NCBI GenBank assembly: GCA_003216035.1
Contig: QCJM01000011.1
Coordinates: forward strand, 1-39,961
Direction: 5' to 3'
Source of the DNA: Prochlorococcus sp. AG-409-B13
GTDB lineage: Bacteria; Cyanobacteriota; Cyanobacteriia; PCC-6307; Cyanobiaceae
Length of the DNA: 39,961 nt
Positions 1 through 8,760 of this stretch are shown here, in pieces. The notes below the pieces were generated by a model, which saw only the letters and a program-made list of their open reading frames with translations, was not told the origin of the DNA and ran no database searches. Numbering within the stretch: the stretch's first letter is position 1; every line of letters begins with the position of its first letter. The position numbers and the translations under genes were made by a program.

Positions 1-207
1 TCTTTCCCTGATTGAAGGGTTCCATCGAAGTTGCTTGCGATATTCTTCATCTTGCCAATAGAAATCCTCATAGAATGAGAAAACAGCAAGCCCGACGCCG
101 GCAAACAGGAACGCACCTAGAATCAAAACGGCAAAAAGAAGTCCGTCAGGTGGGATCCATTTCTCTGTAGCCAAAGCCAACGGATAGTGAAGGATAAAGC
201 TAATCAT
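1..207 (-). CDS. Small membrane protein, partial (runs off the left edge)
   Basis: An open frame of 69 codons runs from an ATG at 207 to the window edge without a stop, so the C-terminus is missing. The N-terminal region (about residues 1-22) ends in a WIPPDG turn. One clear hydrophobic helix follows (about residues 24-45, LLFAVLILGAFLFAGVG), then an aromatic, charged tail (FYEDFYWQDEEYRKQ). I do not recognise a family. No good Shine-Dalgarno sequence is visible. It is the first of several tiny genes on this strand. That it is real is inferred from the helix and charge pattern and the lack of any competing frame. Confidence 0.5.
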   Translation of the reverse strand, partial: MISFILHYPLALATEKWIPPDGLLFAVLILGAFLFAGVGLAVFSFYEDFYWQDEEYRKQLRWNPSIRER

Positions 208-324
208 CGAAGCAAAGCAATGGGAAGTTTCACTGTGAGGCAATGAAGCAATAACGAATAATTCAAAGCTAAGGAGAGATATAAATATTATAGGCCTATA
301 TTTCGAAAGCTTATTAAATATTCT

Positions 325-513
325 TTAGATTTTCCATCTGCCTTTTAGGCTAAATCTATCTCCATTCTCATCTTCATAGATCTGTTCAATAATGTGAGAG
401 CCATCAACAATAACAGTAGAAAGGCGGGAGTGCCTTCTTTTTCTCCTTATGTAACTATTAAAGAACCAAGTAAATATGAAAAATGCACAAAGAAAGAAAT
501 AAAGAGTTTCCAT
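325..513 (-). CDS. Small single-helix membrane protein of unknown function
   Basis: A 62-residue product. Residues 1-20 are strongly hydrophobic (METLYFFLCAFFIFTWFF). A basic patch (RRKRRHSR) follows, which suggests a cytoplasmic C-terminus by the positive-inside rule. The tail is polar and acidic (EQIYEDENGDRFSLKGRW). I chose the ATG at 513 rather than the in-frame TTG at 522 because AAGGA lies about 11 bases before the ATG and only 3 before the TTG. No family is recognised. The frame on the opposite strand looks like its shadow. Confidence 0.55.
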   Translation of the reverse strand: METLYFFLCAFFIFTWFFNSYIRRKRRHSRLSTVIVDGSHIIEQIYEDENGDRFSLKGRWKI

Positions 514-576
514 TGGTATCAATATTCCTTAAATATCAGAGTTTTATCAGTTTCTTTAAATTTTCAAAGGGTCAGG

Positions 577-768
577 TCAGGAATTGCTTTCTTTTAAAGT
601 TGCATTTAAGTCTATGAGGACTAAAGGAATCATGTCGGGACTTTCTTCGTTCACACAATGATTTATTCGCCAGAGCTCACCTCTACTATAAGCCTGAAGG
701 ATTGCGCTGTATTGGCTTGACTTTATCTGAAACTGTTTGTTCATAACGGTAATCACTCTACTTTTCAT
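577..768 (-). CDS. Small hypothetical protein
   Basis: A 63-residue frame starting at ATG 768, with an alternative ATG at residue 9 (MNKQFQIK). The product is soluble, mixed in charge and has no membrane segment. Its composition (YSAILQAYSRGELWRINH, then a hydrophobic MIPLVLIDLNA end) is protein-like rather than random. No Shine-Dalgarno sequence precedes either start. It lies between two better-supported small genes on the same strand, which is the main reason to keep it. No function is proposed. Confidence 0.35.
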   Translation of the reverse strand: MKSRVITVMNKQFQIKSSQYSAILQAYSRGELWRINHCVNEESPDMIPLVLIDLNATLKESNS

Positions 769-822
769 AAGGAACCGCAGAGTGCAAAAGAATGCGATCC
801 GAAGTTTTACTCATATTTAAAG

Positions 823-984
823 CTAAGGGCCAGGCTTGCCTTGCGGATAAAGTCTTGAGATTTTCCTTGCTTGCTCCCCTGCCTTATAAAGCCTTTCCTT
901 CTCTTCTTGAATGGAAGCAAGAAGAAAGCTGTGCAATGTCCAGAGTGCCCACATCCCGAAGAGAAAAAAAATAGGATTATTCAA
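823..984 (-). CDS. Small membrane-anchored protein with basic amphipathic tail, TTG start
   Basis: A 53-residue frame starting at TTG 984 and ending at TAG 823. Residues 2-24 form a hydrophobic helix (NNPIFFLFGMWALWTLHSFL). A charged, helix-forming segment follows (SIQEEKERLYKAGEQARK) and the end is LYPQGKPGP. AGGA lies about 13 bases upstream of the TTG; ATG at residue 11 is an alternative but would cut the membrane helix. A 60-codon frame open on the plus strand over the same bases has no such organisation and looks like a shadow. The pattern of one helix plus a charged tail is common among small picocyanobacterial membrane proteins; the function is unknown. Confidence 0.55.
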   Translation of the reverse strand: MNNPIFFLFGMWALWTLHSFLLASIQEEKERLYKAGEQARKISRLYPQGKPGP

Positions 985-1174
985 AATTGAAACAGGTTCC
1001 TTTTAATCAATAGTGGTACAATTCTATCTAGGCAAGCAAATCTCTAATTAAATAAAGGTTTCACAACAAGTATTTGTAGGGCTAACAAAAACAAAGGCAA
1101 TTTTTAAACCACAAGAAATATAAAACGTCTCAAAGCAATCAATTTCTTATTTGCATCAAGTAGCTTCCCTACTA

Positions 1175-1639
1175 TTATGATTCCAACCAACGCACAAGAG
1201 CTTTCTTTGGATCTTTTATCTCCAAAAGAGAAGAGAAGTAATACGCTTGCCAGCCGGGGAAAGGAAGACCTGCAAAGAGCATGAGGTTTAAAGGATATTC
1301 ATCTGAGTCGTTACATCGACGGAAATCATCACGAAATAAAAAGGTGGGTTTACCAAGAGTTATCGCAGCCCCAAGCTCAATCATCACACCTTCATCCGGA
1401 GGGGTTCCATTGACAATGGCAAATAGGCCATCAGCCTCTTTAACATCTTTTAAATCAGCAATTGCTACACGATGTGCCCAATCTGCCGTCGAGATATCTA
1501 TCTGAGAATTTCGAGCAAAAGGTTCCCAAACTTCAGCACCAAGGCCTTCCAAAACTGAAATGAAGTCTGGCAGAAGCTTTTGGCGCCAATGATCAGAGAA
1601 GCCATATGGTGATGCAAGGTAAATTGATTTACGCCTCAT
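1175..1639 (-). CDS. Nucleoside 2-deoxyribosyltransferase-like protein
   Basis: A 154-residue protein of the nucleoside 2-deoxyribosyltransferase superfamily. Members cleave or exchange the N-glycosidic bond of deoxynucleosides, or hydrolyse nucleotides. The N-terminal strand and loop IYLASPYGFS (about 6-15) and the motif NGTPPDEGVMIELGAA (about 77-92) are the family signatures; Glu88 fits the nucleophile and Asp82 the neighbouring acid. The frame is open further upstream, but ATG 1639 gives a start just before the conserved strand and has AGGGGGG about 7 bases before it. It then overlaps the upstream phosphoribosyltransferase gene by 11 bases, which suggests translational coupling. The pairing points to nucleobase or nucleoside salvage or clean-up. 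The substrate cannot be read from the sequence. Confidence 0.8.
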   Translation of the reverse strand: MRRKSIYLASPYGFSDHWRQKLLPDFISVLEGLGAEVWEPFARNSQIDISTADWAHRVAIADLKDVKEADGLFAIVNGTPPDEGVMIELGAAITLGKPTFLFRDDFRRCNDSDEYPLNLMLFAGLPFPGWQAYYFSSLLEIKDPKKALVRWLES

Positions 1640-2030
1640 CTGGAACCCCCCTAGAGCGCTTATAACTTTGCTCATCTGAGCCTGCAAAGGAAATTTTTTC
1701 CCAAGGAAATACAACCCACTCTTGAGAATCTGTAACCTCTATGGCATGCCACCAGCCAGGTACAACCTTGCTAACCCATACAAATACGAAAATTCCAGGC
1801 AGCTCTCTCACAGTTCTCAAAGTCGTACCAGTTTCATAGATGTCGTCTACTACTAAGCAACCTGCTTGAGGCTCCTTGAGAAGTGGAGTTTTCAAAAGAT
1901 GACTCAATGCGACTGCAAGGCACAAACCACCTCTAGGGAATCCATAGACACCCGTAAATTCCTTCTCGAGACAAGATTGCCCAATCATGGCAACGCAATC
2001 ATTAAACTCTTCCCAACTTAAGTATCTCAT
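1629..2030 (-). CDS. Type I phosphoribosyltransferase-family protein
   Basis: A 133-residue protein with the PRPP-binding motif of type I phosphoribosyltransferases, CLVVDDIYETGTT (about 58-70), where the two acidic residues and the following TGTT loop bind PRPP and Mg. The FPRGG segment (31-35) matches the early loop of the family. The small size and the aromatic C-terminal half (WVSKVVPGWWHAIE) fit the xanthine/guanine-type hood better than pyrimidine enzymes, but the substrate is uncertain. It is translated just ahead of, and overlaps, the deoxyribosyltransferase-like gene, so the two probably act in one nucleobase pathway. The start ATG at 2030 has no strong Shine-Dalgarno sequence. Confidence 0.8.
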   Translation of the reverse strand: MRYLSWEEFNDCVAMIGQSCLEKEFTGVYGFPRGGLCLAVALSHLLKTPLLKEPQAGCLVVDDIYETGTTLRTVRELPGIFVFVWVSKVVPGWWHAIEVTDSQEWVVFPWEKISFAGSDEQSYKRSRGVPDEA

Positions 2031-2064
2031 AGATAATAAATAGAGGTAACTCTAAAGCTTTCCA

Positions 2065-2442
2065 TCAAATAAATCTGTCAAATATCGGTTGAAAGAAAAG
2101 CTTGATAAGCAAGGCTGAGATTCCTACCCAAGCGATCAAAAATGTAACCACAAGTATAGGTCCACGAAAAAAAGGTTTAAAATCGTGGGAGCCACCAGAA
2201 GCAAGTAAGTACCTTAAACATTCTTCCTTTTGAACCTCATTTAGTCTAAAGTAATCTGATTTAGGAAGGCGTACATCTCCATATCTATTGTGTAATTTTT
2301 CTCGTATCTTCTCTACATCTTCAGCTTTTAAAACTGCAATAACCTCGTCTGGTTTGAGCTGTTTCTTAATCAACTCAAAGTTTTGAGCGCAACCAATGTT
2401 ATAGAGATCACCATTTCGAAAGAGATAGGCGTAACCAATCAT
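2065..2442 (-). CDS. Mug113/T5orf172 (GIY-YIG-like) domain protein with C-terminal membrane helix
   Basis: A 125-residue protein. Residues 1-67 resemble the Mug113/T5orf172 group of the GIY-YIG nuclease-like fold: a YAYLFRNGDLYNIG start replaces the GIY...YIG strands, then a helix follows with a charged KIREKLHNRYGDVR segment and an SDYFRL strand. Residues 93-115 (GPILVVTFLIAWVGISALLI) form one transmembrane helix, so the domain is probably tethered to a membrane. Nuclease activity should not be assumed, because divergent members often lack full catalytic sets. Its start overlaps the stop of the preceding gene as ATGA (2439-2442), so the two are translationally coupled. Confidence 0.65.
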   Translation of the reverse strand: MIGYAYLFRNGDLYNIGCAQNFELIKKQLKPDEVIAVLKAEDVEKIREKLHNRYGDVRLPKSDYFRLNEVQKEECLRYLLASGGSHDFKPFFRGPILVVTFLIAWVGISALLIKLFFQPIFDRFI

Positions 2443-2666
2443 ATTCTCAGTCTTTCTTCTGTTGCTTTTAGCAGATCTAGGTCTAATTGGATATGATCAT
2501 GTTGAAAGATAAAGACACTTAACTCAAACTGGCCTTTTCGCGCGATCTCATCCCACTTTTTTATACAACCCCAATAGATCTCACTGACCTTCTTCAAAAA
2601 CAACCACTTTCGCATGTCCTGACAACCTTGGAATTGCTCTGCGAGCAGATATTTCATTGAATACAC
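2439..2666 (-). CDS. Small soluble hypothetical protein, coupled to the Mug113-like gene
   Basis: A 75-residue protein starting at ATG 2666, with a second possible start at residue 4 (MKYLLAEQF). It is rich in aromatic and charged residues (WLFLKKVSEIYWGCIKKWDE), has no membrane helix or signal peptide, and ends in LDLDLLKATEERLRI. I do not recognise a family. The four-base ATGA overlap with the next gene supports translation of both. It is the first gene of the minus-strand cassette 1175-2666 and diverges from thrS, with about 130 bases between the two starts. Confidence 0.55.
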   Translation of the reverse strand: MYSMKYLLAEQFQGCQDMRKWLFLKKVSEIYWGCIKKWDEIARKGQFELSVFIFQHDHIQLDLDLLKATEERLRI

Positions 2667-2796
2667 TCAAATCTAATGATCCCATAACATGTAATGGAAT
2701 ATGCTTTATCTAGGATCTTAAAAGCAAAATGTATGTACTGCTTAAATTCCAGCGATGTGTATCGCAAACCGAAAGTATTCTAGACATCAATTAACC

Positions 2797-4722
2797 ATGC
2801 CAGTAATTACTCTTCCTGACGGAAAACAAAAGAAGTTTGATGGGCCAATCACAATTTTAGAAATCGCCAAAAGCATTGGGCCCGGTTTAGCAAAGGCAAC
2901 TATAGCCGGAACAGTCAATAACAAGCTTATAGATGCGACTATACCAATTGAGAATGACTCAAGTGTACGCATTATTACCTCCAAAGACTCAGAAGGTCTA
3001 GAAATTATTCGCCATTCATTTGCCCACCTAATTGGTCATGCAGTAAAACAATTATACCCCAAAGCAAAAATGGCTATTGGACCGGTAATAGAAGATGGAT
3101 TTTATTATGATATTTATTACGAAAAGCCTTTTACAATTGAGGATCTTGAACTAATAGAATTACGCATGCAAGACCTTATAAAACTGGATTATGACATAAT
3201 TGTAGAGGTGGTTTCTAGTGAAAAGGCTCGCAAAACCTTCATACAAATAGACGAGCCATACAAAGTCCAAATAGTCAAAGAAATCCCAAGCAATGAAACA
3301 ATAAAGCTATATCGACACCAAGAGTACACCGACATGTGCAGAGGGCCACATGTTCCTAATACTAAACACTTAAGATCGTTCAAGTTATTGAAAGTTTCTG
3401 GGGCTTATTGGAGAGGTAATTCAGAAAATGAGATGTTGCAGAGAATATACGGTACCGCCTGGGCGAGCCCTAAAGACTTGAAAACTTATCTGACTAAGCT
3501 TGAGGAAGCTGAAAAGAGAGATCACAGAAAAATAGCCAAGAAGATGTCACTTTTCCATACACAGGAAGAAGCTCCAGGAATGATATTCTGGCATCAGAAA
3601 GGTTGGGTAATTTATCAAGTTCTTGAACAATTTATAAGAGATACATTAAATCTTAGAGGTTACAAAGAAATCAAAACACCACAAGCAGTTGACAGAACTC
3701 TTTGGGAAAAATCAGGACATTGGGACAAATTTAAATCTGACATGTTCACAACTACCTCAGAAAATCGTGAATATGCAATTAAACCCATGAATTGTCCTTG
3801 TCATGTACAAGTATTTAATCAAGGCCTTAAAAGCTATCGAGATTTACCTATACGCTTAGCAGAGTTTGGCTCATGCCATAGGAATGAGCCCTCTGGATCA
3901 CTTCATGGCTTAATGCGTGTTCGTAATTTTGTACAGGATGACGCTCATATTTTCTGCACAGAGTCACAAATACAATCTGAAGTATCAGACTTTATCGACC
4001 TCGTCTTTGAAGTTTACAAATCCTTTGGATTTGACTCAATCCTTATCAAGTTATCTACGAGACCAGAGAAACGTGTAGGCAATGATGAAATTTGGGATAA
4101 ATCAGAAAGGTCATTATCAGAAGCATTAGATGCAAAAGGTTTAGATTGGGATTTACTCCCTGGGGAAGGTGCATTCTATGGGCCTAAAATAGAATTTTCT
4201 TTAAAGGATTGTCTTGGCAGAGTTTGGCAATGTGGAACAATCCAAGTAGACTTTTCAATGCCTGAAAGACTCAATGCAACATATATTTCTGAGAACAATG
4301 AGCGAAAAATACCAGTAATGCTTCACAGAGCAATTTTAGGTTCATTTGAGCGTTTCATTGGAATCCTAATTGAACATTATGCTGGTCATTTCCCTGCATG
4401 GCTTGCACCTACACAAGTAGTGGTTATGGGCATAACTGACCGAAATTCTCCAACCTGTCAAAAAATTTCAAATCAATTAATGCAAAGTGGTTATAGAGTT
4501 GAGACCGATCTAAGGAATGAAAAAGTGGGCTTCAAGATAAGGGAGCATACTCTTCAAAAAGTACCCTTTTTATTGGTAATTGGTGATAAAGAAGAACAAG
4601 AAAAAAATGTTTCAATCCGCACACGGGAAGGCAAAGACCTGGGGGCCATGTCCTTGCAAGAATTCAAATCAATCTTAGATCATTCTATTTCATTGCTGGG
4701 CAGAGTTTCAGATATAAACTAA
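2797..4722 (+). CDS. thrS: Threonyl-tRNA synthetase
   Basis: Class II synthetase that charges tRNA-Thr and edits mis-attached serine. With the start at ATG 2797 the protein is 641 residues, the usual length; a longer frame from 2755 would add 14 residues not seen in the family. Domains in order: TGS (1-60), the editing domain with HSFAH (His73, His77) and CRGPH (Cys181, His185), the catalytic core with motif 2 around [11 protein letters not shown], and a C-terminal anticodon-binding domain. The three zinc ligands are Cys333 (MNCPCH), His384 (DDAHIF) and His510 (MLHRAILGS). All expected residues are present. It is transcribed alone, divergent from the cassette to its left and followed by a gene-free gap. 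Confidence 0.97.
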   Translation: MPVITLPDGKQKKFDGPITILEIAKSIGPGLAKATIAGTVNNKLIDATIPIENDSSVRIITSKDSEGLEIIRHSFAHLIGHAVKQLYPKAKMAIGPVIEDGFYYDIYYEKPFTIEDLELIELRMQDLIKLDYDIIVEVVSSEKARKTFIQIDEPYKVQIVKEIPSNETIKLYRHQEYTDMCRGPHVPNTKHLRSFKLLKVSGAYWRGNSENEMLQRIYGTAWASPKDLKTYLTKLEEAEKRDHRKIAKKMSLFHTQEEAPGMIFWHQKGWVIYQVLEQFIRDTLNLRGYKEIKTPQAVDRTLWEKSGHWDKFKSDMFTTTSENREYAIKPMNCPCHVQVFNQGLKSYRDLPIRLAEFGSCHRNEPSGSLHGLMRVRNFVQDDAHIFCTESQIQSEVSDFIDLVFEVYKSFGFDSILIKLSTRPEKRVGNDEIWDKSERSLSEALDAKGLDWDLLPGEGAFYGPKIEFSLKDCLGRVWQCGTIQVDFSMPERLNATYISENNERKIPVMLHRAILGSFERFIGILIEHYAGHFPAWLAPTQVVVMGITDRNSPTCQKISNQLMQSGYRVETDLRNEKVGFKIREHTLQKVPFLLVIGDKEEQEKNVSIRTREGKDLGAMSLQEFKSILDHSISLLGRVSDIN

Positions 4723-5118
4723 GCCTAAATATCTTCTTATGTTTTTAAATCAATGAAGAAATCTGATTTCTAATTTTAAATTGCAGGAGACATTTATTCT
4801 GAGTTCAAAGCATAATTGTTAGCTCTACCAAAAACAAAAATATATAAAAGTGAATAATTCTTCCTATTTAATTAAAGCTTTCCAAAAGTCCACTCTGGAA
4901 GCCACAATCCAACCATATCAGTAAATTACATATATTTACAGAGAAGAATCACATTTAATAGCAAGATGGGTAAGAGCTAATCAAAACCTTCACTGCCCTT
5001 AACAAGCAAGGAGAACAATTTAGCTTAAGCACTAAACTGCTAATGAACTGAAAAAATCACTTGCCGATTCGATCTATGTTGTGCAGGCTTAAGGAAGTAT
5101 CTTAATCCTCTGAACACT
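4723..5118. other. Gene-free AT-rich gap between thrS and glk
   Basis: 396 bases with no convincing coding frame on either strand: only short interrupted frames are seen, such as 17 codons on the plus strand near 4875 and about as many on the minus strand near 4900. I see no strong terminator hairpin after thrS and no tRNA. It must hold the end of the thrS transcript and the glk promoter. For such a compact genome the gap is large and could be the remains of a lost gene or hold a small RNA. Confidence 0.6.
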
Positions 5119-6168
5119 ATGTCGTCCCCGTTGACCTTTCTGGCAGGGGATTTAGGAGGGACCAAAACCCTTTTAGCCATTTATCGATGGGATGGTGAGT
5201 TAAAAAAGATTTGCCAACAAAGATATCTTTCGACTGAATGGCAATCACTAGAGCCGATGATTTGCCACTTCTTTAATCAAATACCCAAAGGTGTCATTCC
5301 TCCCAGCCATAGTTGCATTGCAGTGGCTGGTCCCGTTTTTAATGGTTCAGCACAAATTACAAACCTCAATTGGAATCTAAGCGAAGAGAAAATCTGCAAT
5401 CACATAGGTCTCGAGAAACTAGAGCTCGTCAATGACTTTTGCGCATTGATTTACGGGCTTCCCTTCCTAAAGGATAATCAGCACGTGGAGATTCAACCCC
5501 TTCAAGAGAAAAAGCCCAAAGAAGGAGTGATTGCAATACTTGGAGCAGGTACAGGACTTGGAATTGCAAGAGGCCATATAACAACTCATGGTATTGAGGT
5601 TCTTCCTAGTGAGGGAGGCCACAGAGAATTTGCGCCTAGAACAGAAAAAGAATGGGAGCTTGCTGAATGGCTAAAAACAAATCTTCAACTAGAGCGACTG
5701 TCTCTGGAACGTATTGTTAGTGGTACTGGCCTTGGTCATGTCGCAAACTGGCGCCTTCAGCAAGCAGATACCAATTGCCACCCCCTGCAAGAAGTGGCGA
5801 ATGCTTGGCGTTATAAAACCTCAGGGAAACCTGATCTGCCAGCGATGGTTAGTAAAGCTGCCAAAGATGGTGATCCTGTAATGAATGAAGCATTAGAAAT
5901 CTGGTTAGGTGCCTATGGTTCTGCCGCTGGCGACCTAGCACTTCATGAACTCTGCACTGCTGGACTCTGGATTGGAGGAGGCACAGCTCAAAAACATTTA
6001 CATGGACTTCGCTCACAAAATTTTCTTAATGCTATGAGAAACAAAGGACGCTTTAAAGAATTTCTGGAGAAATTACCCGTAATGGCTTTAATCGATCCTC
6101 AAGCTGGGCTATTTGGTGCAGCCTGTAGAGCTCATATGCTCGCTGATTCGAATTGGACACTTAGCTGA
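5119..6168 (+). CDS. glk: Glucokinase (ATP-dependent, Glk family)
   Basis: Phosphorylates glucose to glucose 6-phosphate in the cytoplasm, feeding glycolysis, the oxidative pentose phosphate route and glycogen turnover. The 349 residues match the bacterial Glk family (PF02685) in length. Seen: the phosphate-binding loop LAGDLGGTKT (8-17), the catalytic Asp in ELVNDFCAL (Asp106), the second loop ILGAGTGLGIA and the GGHREFAPR substrate segment. It starts the run glk-thrB-ndhD-prlC; thrB begins 14 bases after the stop. It is distinct from the ROK-type remnant at 13224-13679. Confidence 0.95.
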   Translation: MSSPLTFLAGDLGGTKTLLAIYRWDGELKKICQQRYLSTEWQSLEPMICHFFNQIPKGVIPPSHSCIAVAGPVFNGSAQITNLNWNLSEEKICNHIGLEKLELVNDFCALIYGLPFLKDNQHVEIQPLQEKKPKEGVIAILGAGTGLGIARGHITTHGIEVLPSEGGHREFAPRTEKEWELAEWLKTNLQLERLSLERIVSGTGLGHVANWRLQQADTNCHPLQEVANAWRYKTSGKPDLPAMVSKAAKDGDPVMNEALEIWLGAYGSAAGDLALHELCTAGLWIGGGTAQKHLHGLRSQNFLNAMRNKGRFKEFLEKLPVMALIDPQAGLFGAACRAHMLADSNWTLS

Positions 6169-6182
6169 AAGGAAAAATAAGG

Positions 6183-7130
6183 ATGGTGCAACCTCGTATT
6201 GGTCAAAAAGTAATCGTGGATGTTCCTTCCACAACCGCCAACATAGGGCCTGGTTTTGACTGTCTTGGAGCGGCATTAGACCTCAACAACCGATTCATAA
6301 TTCAAAGGATCGAAGGTGATGGAGAACGATTCGAGCTAATCATGGAGGGAAGTGAGGGCAGTCATTTAAGAGGTGGACCTGACAACTTGTTTTATCGAGC
6401 TGCACAAAGAGTCTGGAAGGTTGCAGGCATAGAGCCAGTAGGACTTCAAGCACGAGTAAAACTTGCGGTTCCCCCTGCTAGAGGACTAGGTAGTAGTGCT
6501 ACAGCAATAGTTGCTGGACTGGTTGGAGCAAATGCATTAATGGGCTCCCCACTAGCCAAAGAGAAGCTACTTGAACTTGCAATAGACATTGAGGGGCATC
6601 CAGACAACGTCGTTCCATCACTTCTAGGAGGCCTCTGCATGACAGCCAAAGCAGCCTCAGAGCGCTGGAGGGTAGTTCGATGTGAATGGGAAGACAAAAT
6701 AAAGGCAGTTGTAGCGATCCCCTCTATTCGCCTTAGTACAAGTGAAGCTAGACGTGTTATGCCCAAGGCAATTCCCATTGGGGATGCTGTTATAAACCTA
6801 GGAGCCTTAACGCTTCTCCTCCAAGGACTCAGGACTGGCAATGGAGACCTCATTGCTGATGGCATGACCGACCGTCTTCATGAGCCATACCGCTGGCGAC
6901 TTATAAAAGGAGGAGTTCAAGTACGAGAAGCAGCTCTTACAGCAGGAGCCTTAGGATGTGCAATTAGTGGAGCAGGTCCAAGCATTTTGGCCCTATGTCA
7001 TCAAGATCAGGGCTCAGAAGTTAGTCAAGCAATGATCAAAGCCTGGGCAGGTTTTGATATAGAGAGCAGGGCTCCTCTTCTAAGCCTTCAGAAGGCTGGA
7101 AGCCAATGGCACCCACAAGCCGATGAGTAG
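6183..7130 (+). CDS. thrB: Homoserine kinase
   Basis: GHMP-family kinase that converts homoserine and ATP to O-phosphohomoserine, the step before threonine synthase. Seen in 315 residues: the N-terminal VPSTTANIGPGFDCLG motif, the ATP loop PPARGLGSSATA and the C-terminal GCAISGAGPSIL motif 3. The length is normal. AAGGA lies close upstream of the ATG (AAGGAAAAATAAGG). It follows glk by 14 bases and is probably co-transcribed with it; the link between the two is genomic rather than metabolic. Confidence 0.96.
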   Translation: MVQPRIGQKVIVDVPSTTANIGPGFDCLGAALDLNNRFIIQRIEGDGERFELIMEGSEGSHLRGGPDNLFYRAAQRVWKVAGIEPVGLQARVKLAVPPARGLGSSATAIVAGLVGANALMGSPLAKEKLLELAIDIEGHPDNVVPSLLGGLCMTAKAASERWRVVRCEWEDKIKAVVAIPSIRLSTSEARRVMPKAIPIGDAVINLGALTLLLQGLRTGNGDLIADGMTDRLHEPYRWRLIKGGVQVREAALTAGALGCAISGAGPSILALCHQDQGSEVSQAMIKAWAGFDIESRAPLLSLQKAGSQWHPQADE

Positions 7131-7187
7131 TTCTACTCATGCATCTACCCAGGACCTGATAAGTTCTTTCCGATTCTCTAGCAGAAA

Positions 7188-8759
7188 ATGGACGCCAATC
7201 TGCCTCTAACGGCTGCGTCCCAGGTCTCATTCCCCTGGCTTTCACTAATAGCACTACTACCTGCAGTAGGGGCACTTCTGATGCCCTTATTGCCTGAGAA
7301 TGAAAAGTACCCGTCAAATCTGCCCCGCAATCTTGCGATAACGATCCTTCTAGCAGATTTCTTATTAATGCTGGCGGTATTTAGTCGTCTATTTGACCAG
7401 CTAAATGAAGGACTTCAACTCACTGAAAGAATAAATTGGATTCCATTTATAGGACTTGAATGGTCTTTAGGAGTAGATGGCCTTTCATTACCGCTTGTAC
7501 TTTTAAGTGGTTTAATAACATTCCTTTCAGCAGCAGCAAGCTGGAAAATAAAGAACAAATCAAGGCTTTACTTTGGGTTGCTTTTACTACAAGCTTCTGC
7601 TCAAGCCCTGGTTTTTCTTTCTCAAGACTTTTTACTTTTCTTCCTCGCCTGGGAGCTTGAACTTGTCCCCGTCTATCTACTAATTGCTATATGGGGTGGC
7701 AATCGCCGCCTCTATGCAGCAACTAAATTCATTCTATATACAGCACTTGCATCTCTATTAATCCTTGTAAGTGGACTAGCACTTGCATTATCTGGTGGTG
7801 ATTTCACTCTAAATATCAGTGAATTGTCTCAGAAATCTGCACAGGGAAGTTTCGGAATATTTTGTTACTTAGGCTTCCTGGTGGGGTTCGGTGTGAAATT
7901 ACCCATTTTCCCTCTGCACACCTGGCTGCCAGATGCACATGGAGAAGCCAATGCCCCTGTTTCTATGTTACTAGCAGGCGTTTTACTCAAAATGGGCGGA
8001 TACGCTCTTCTAAGATTCAACGTTCAGATACTGCCAGAAATCCACCAACAACTTGCTCCTGCTCTAATAGTTATAGGAATAGTAAATATAGTTTATGGAG
8101 CGCTAAATGCATTTGCACAAGACAATGTAAAAAGAAGAATTGCTTGTAGCTCAGTCAGTCATATGGGATTTGTACTCTTAGGCATAGGCGCAATAGATGC
8201 CTTAGGCATTAGTGGAGCAATGCTTCAGATGATTAGTCACGGACTAATAGCAGCAGCAATGTTCTTCGTTACAGGGACATTCTACGAACGAACAAATACT
8301 CTCTCAATTCCAAACATGGGTGGGCTTGCAAAAGTGCTTCCTATTACATTCGCATTTTTCCTTACCAGCTCCTTAGCCTCATTAGCCCTGCCAGGTATGA
8401 GTGGATTTGTAAGTGAGATAACTGTTTTCCTTGGAATCACAAGCCAAGAAGGATTCACATCTATTTTCAGGGCAACAACAATAATCATTGCAGCAATAGG
8501 TCTAGTACTTACTCCTATTTATCTCCTTTCTATGTGCAGAAGAGTTTTCTTTGGGCCAAGAATTCCTGCACTCGCATTAGTCGACGACATGAATCCAAGG
8601 GAACTCTCAATTGGCCTATGCCTTTTATTCCCAACTCTGATAATCGGATTTTGGCCTCGAATTGCTATTGACCTTTATGAAGCCTCCACAAATGCACTCG
8701 CAGAGAGATTAATAAGTCATAATCTAATGGCAATAAGTCATACATTGGCAATTGGCTAA
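7188..8759 (+). CDS. ndhD: NADH dehydrogenase-like complex (NDH-1) subunit 4
   Basis: Proton-pumping membrane subunit of the cyanobacterial NDH-1 complex, working in respiration and cyclic electron flow around photosystem I. The 523-residue protein is almost wholly hydrophobic, with about 14 transmembrane helices. The family signature [17 protein letters not shown] lies at about residue 240, followed by the [14 protein letters not shown] helix with its conserved lysine; the glutamate of [12 protein letters not shown] is also present. I infer the respiratory NdhD1 type because the flanking genes are not CO2-uptake genes. Its stop is one base before the prlC ATG. Confidence 0.95.
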   Translation: MDANLPLTAASQVSFPWLSLIALLPAVGALLMPLLPENEKYPSNLPRNLAITILLADFLLMLAVFSRLFDQLNEGLQLTERINWIPFIGLEWSLGVDGLSLPLVLLSGLITFLSAAASWKIKNKSRLYFGLLLLQASAQALVFLSQDFLLFFLAWELELVPVYLLIAIWGGNRRLYAATKFILYTALASLLILVSGLALALSGGDFTLNISELSQKSAQGSFGIFCYLGFLVGFGVKLPIFPLHTWLPDAHGEANAPVSMLLAGVLLKMGGYALLRFNVQILPEIHQQLAPALIVIGIVNIVYGALNAFAQDNVKRRIACSSVSHMGFVLLGIGAIDALGISGAMLQMISHGLIAAAMFFVTGTFYERTNTLSIPNMGGLAKVLPITFAFFLTSSLASLALPGMSGFVSEITVFLGITSQEGFTSIFRATTIIIAAIGLVLTPIYLLSMCRRVFFGPRIPALALVDDMNPRELSIGLCLLFPTLIIGFWPRIAIDLYEASTNALAERLISHNLMAISHTLAIG

Positions 8760-8760
8760 A

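Noticed and set aside
285-305. Short palindrome TATAGGCCTATA near the left end
   Set aside because: Only 12 bases, AT-rich and without a second copy that I can see, so it may be chance.
394-597. 67-codon plus-strand frame
   Set aside because: Mostly opposite the small membrane gene at 325-513; no motif or helix order.
792-974. 60-codon plus-strand frame
   Set aside because: It lies opposite the better-organised small membrane protein at 823-984, has no ribosome site and its product looks random.
2755-2796. 14-residue N-terminal extension of ThrS
   Set aside because: MPVITLPDG is the usual family start and the extension is absent from the normal domain layout.
4870-4930. Possible remnant of a lost gene between thrS and glk
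   Set aside because: Only short frames of fewer than 20 codons are open on either strand, with no motif to tie them to a family.
6446-6865. 139-codon minus-strand frame inside thrB
   Set aside because: Shadow of a well-supported homoserine kinase; no signal of its own.
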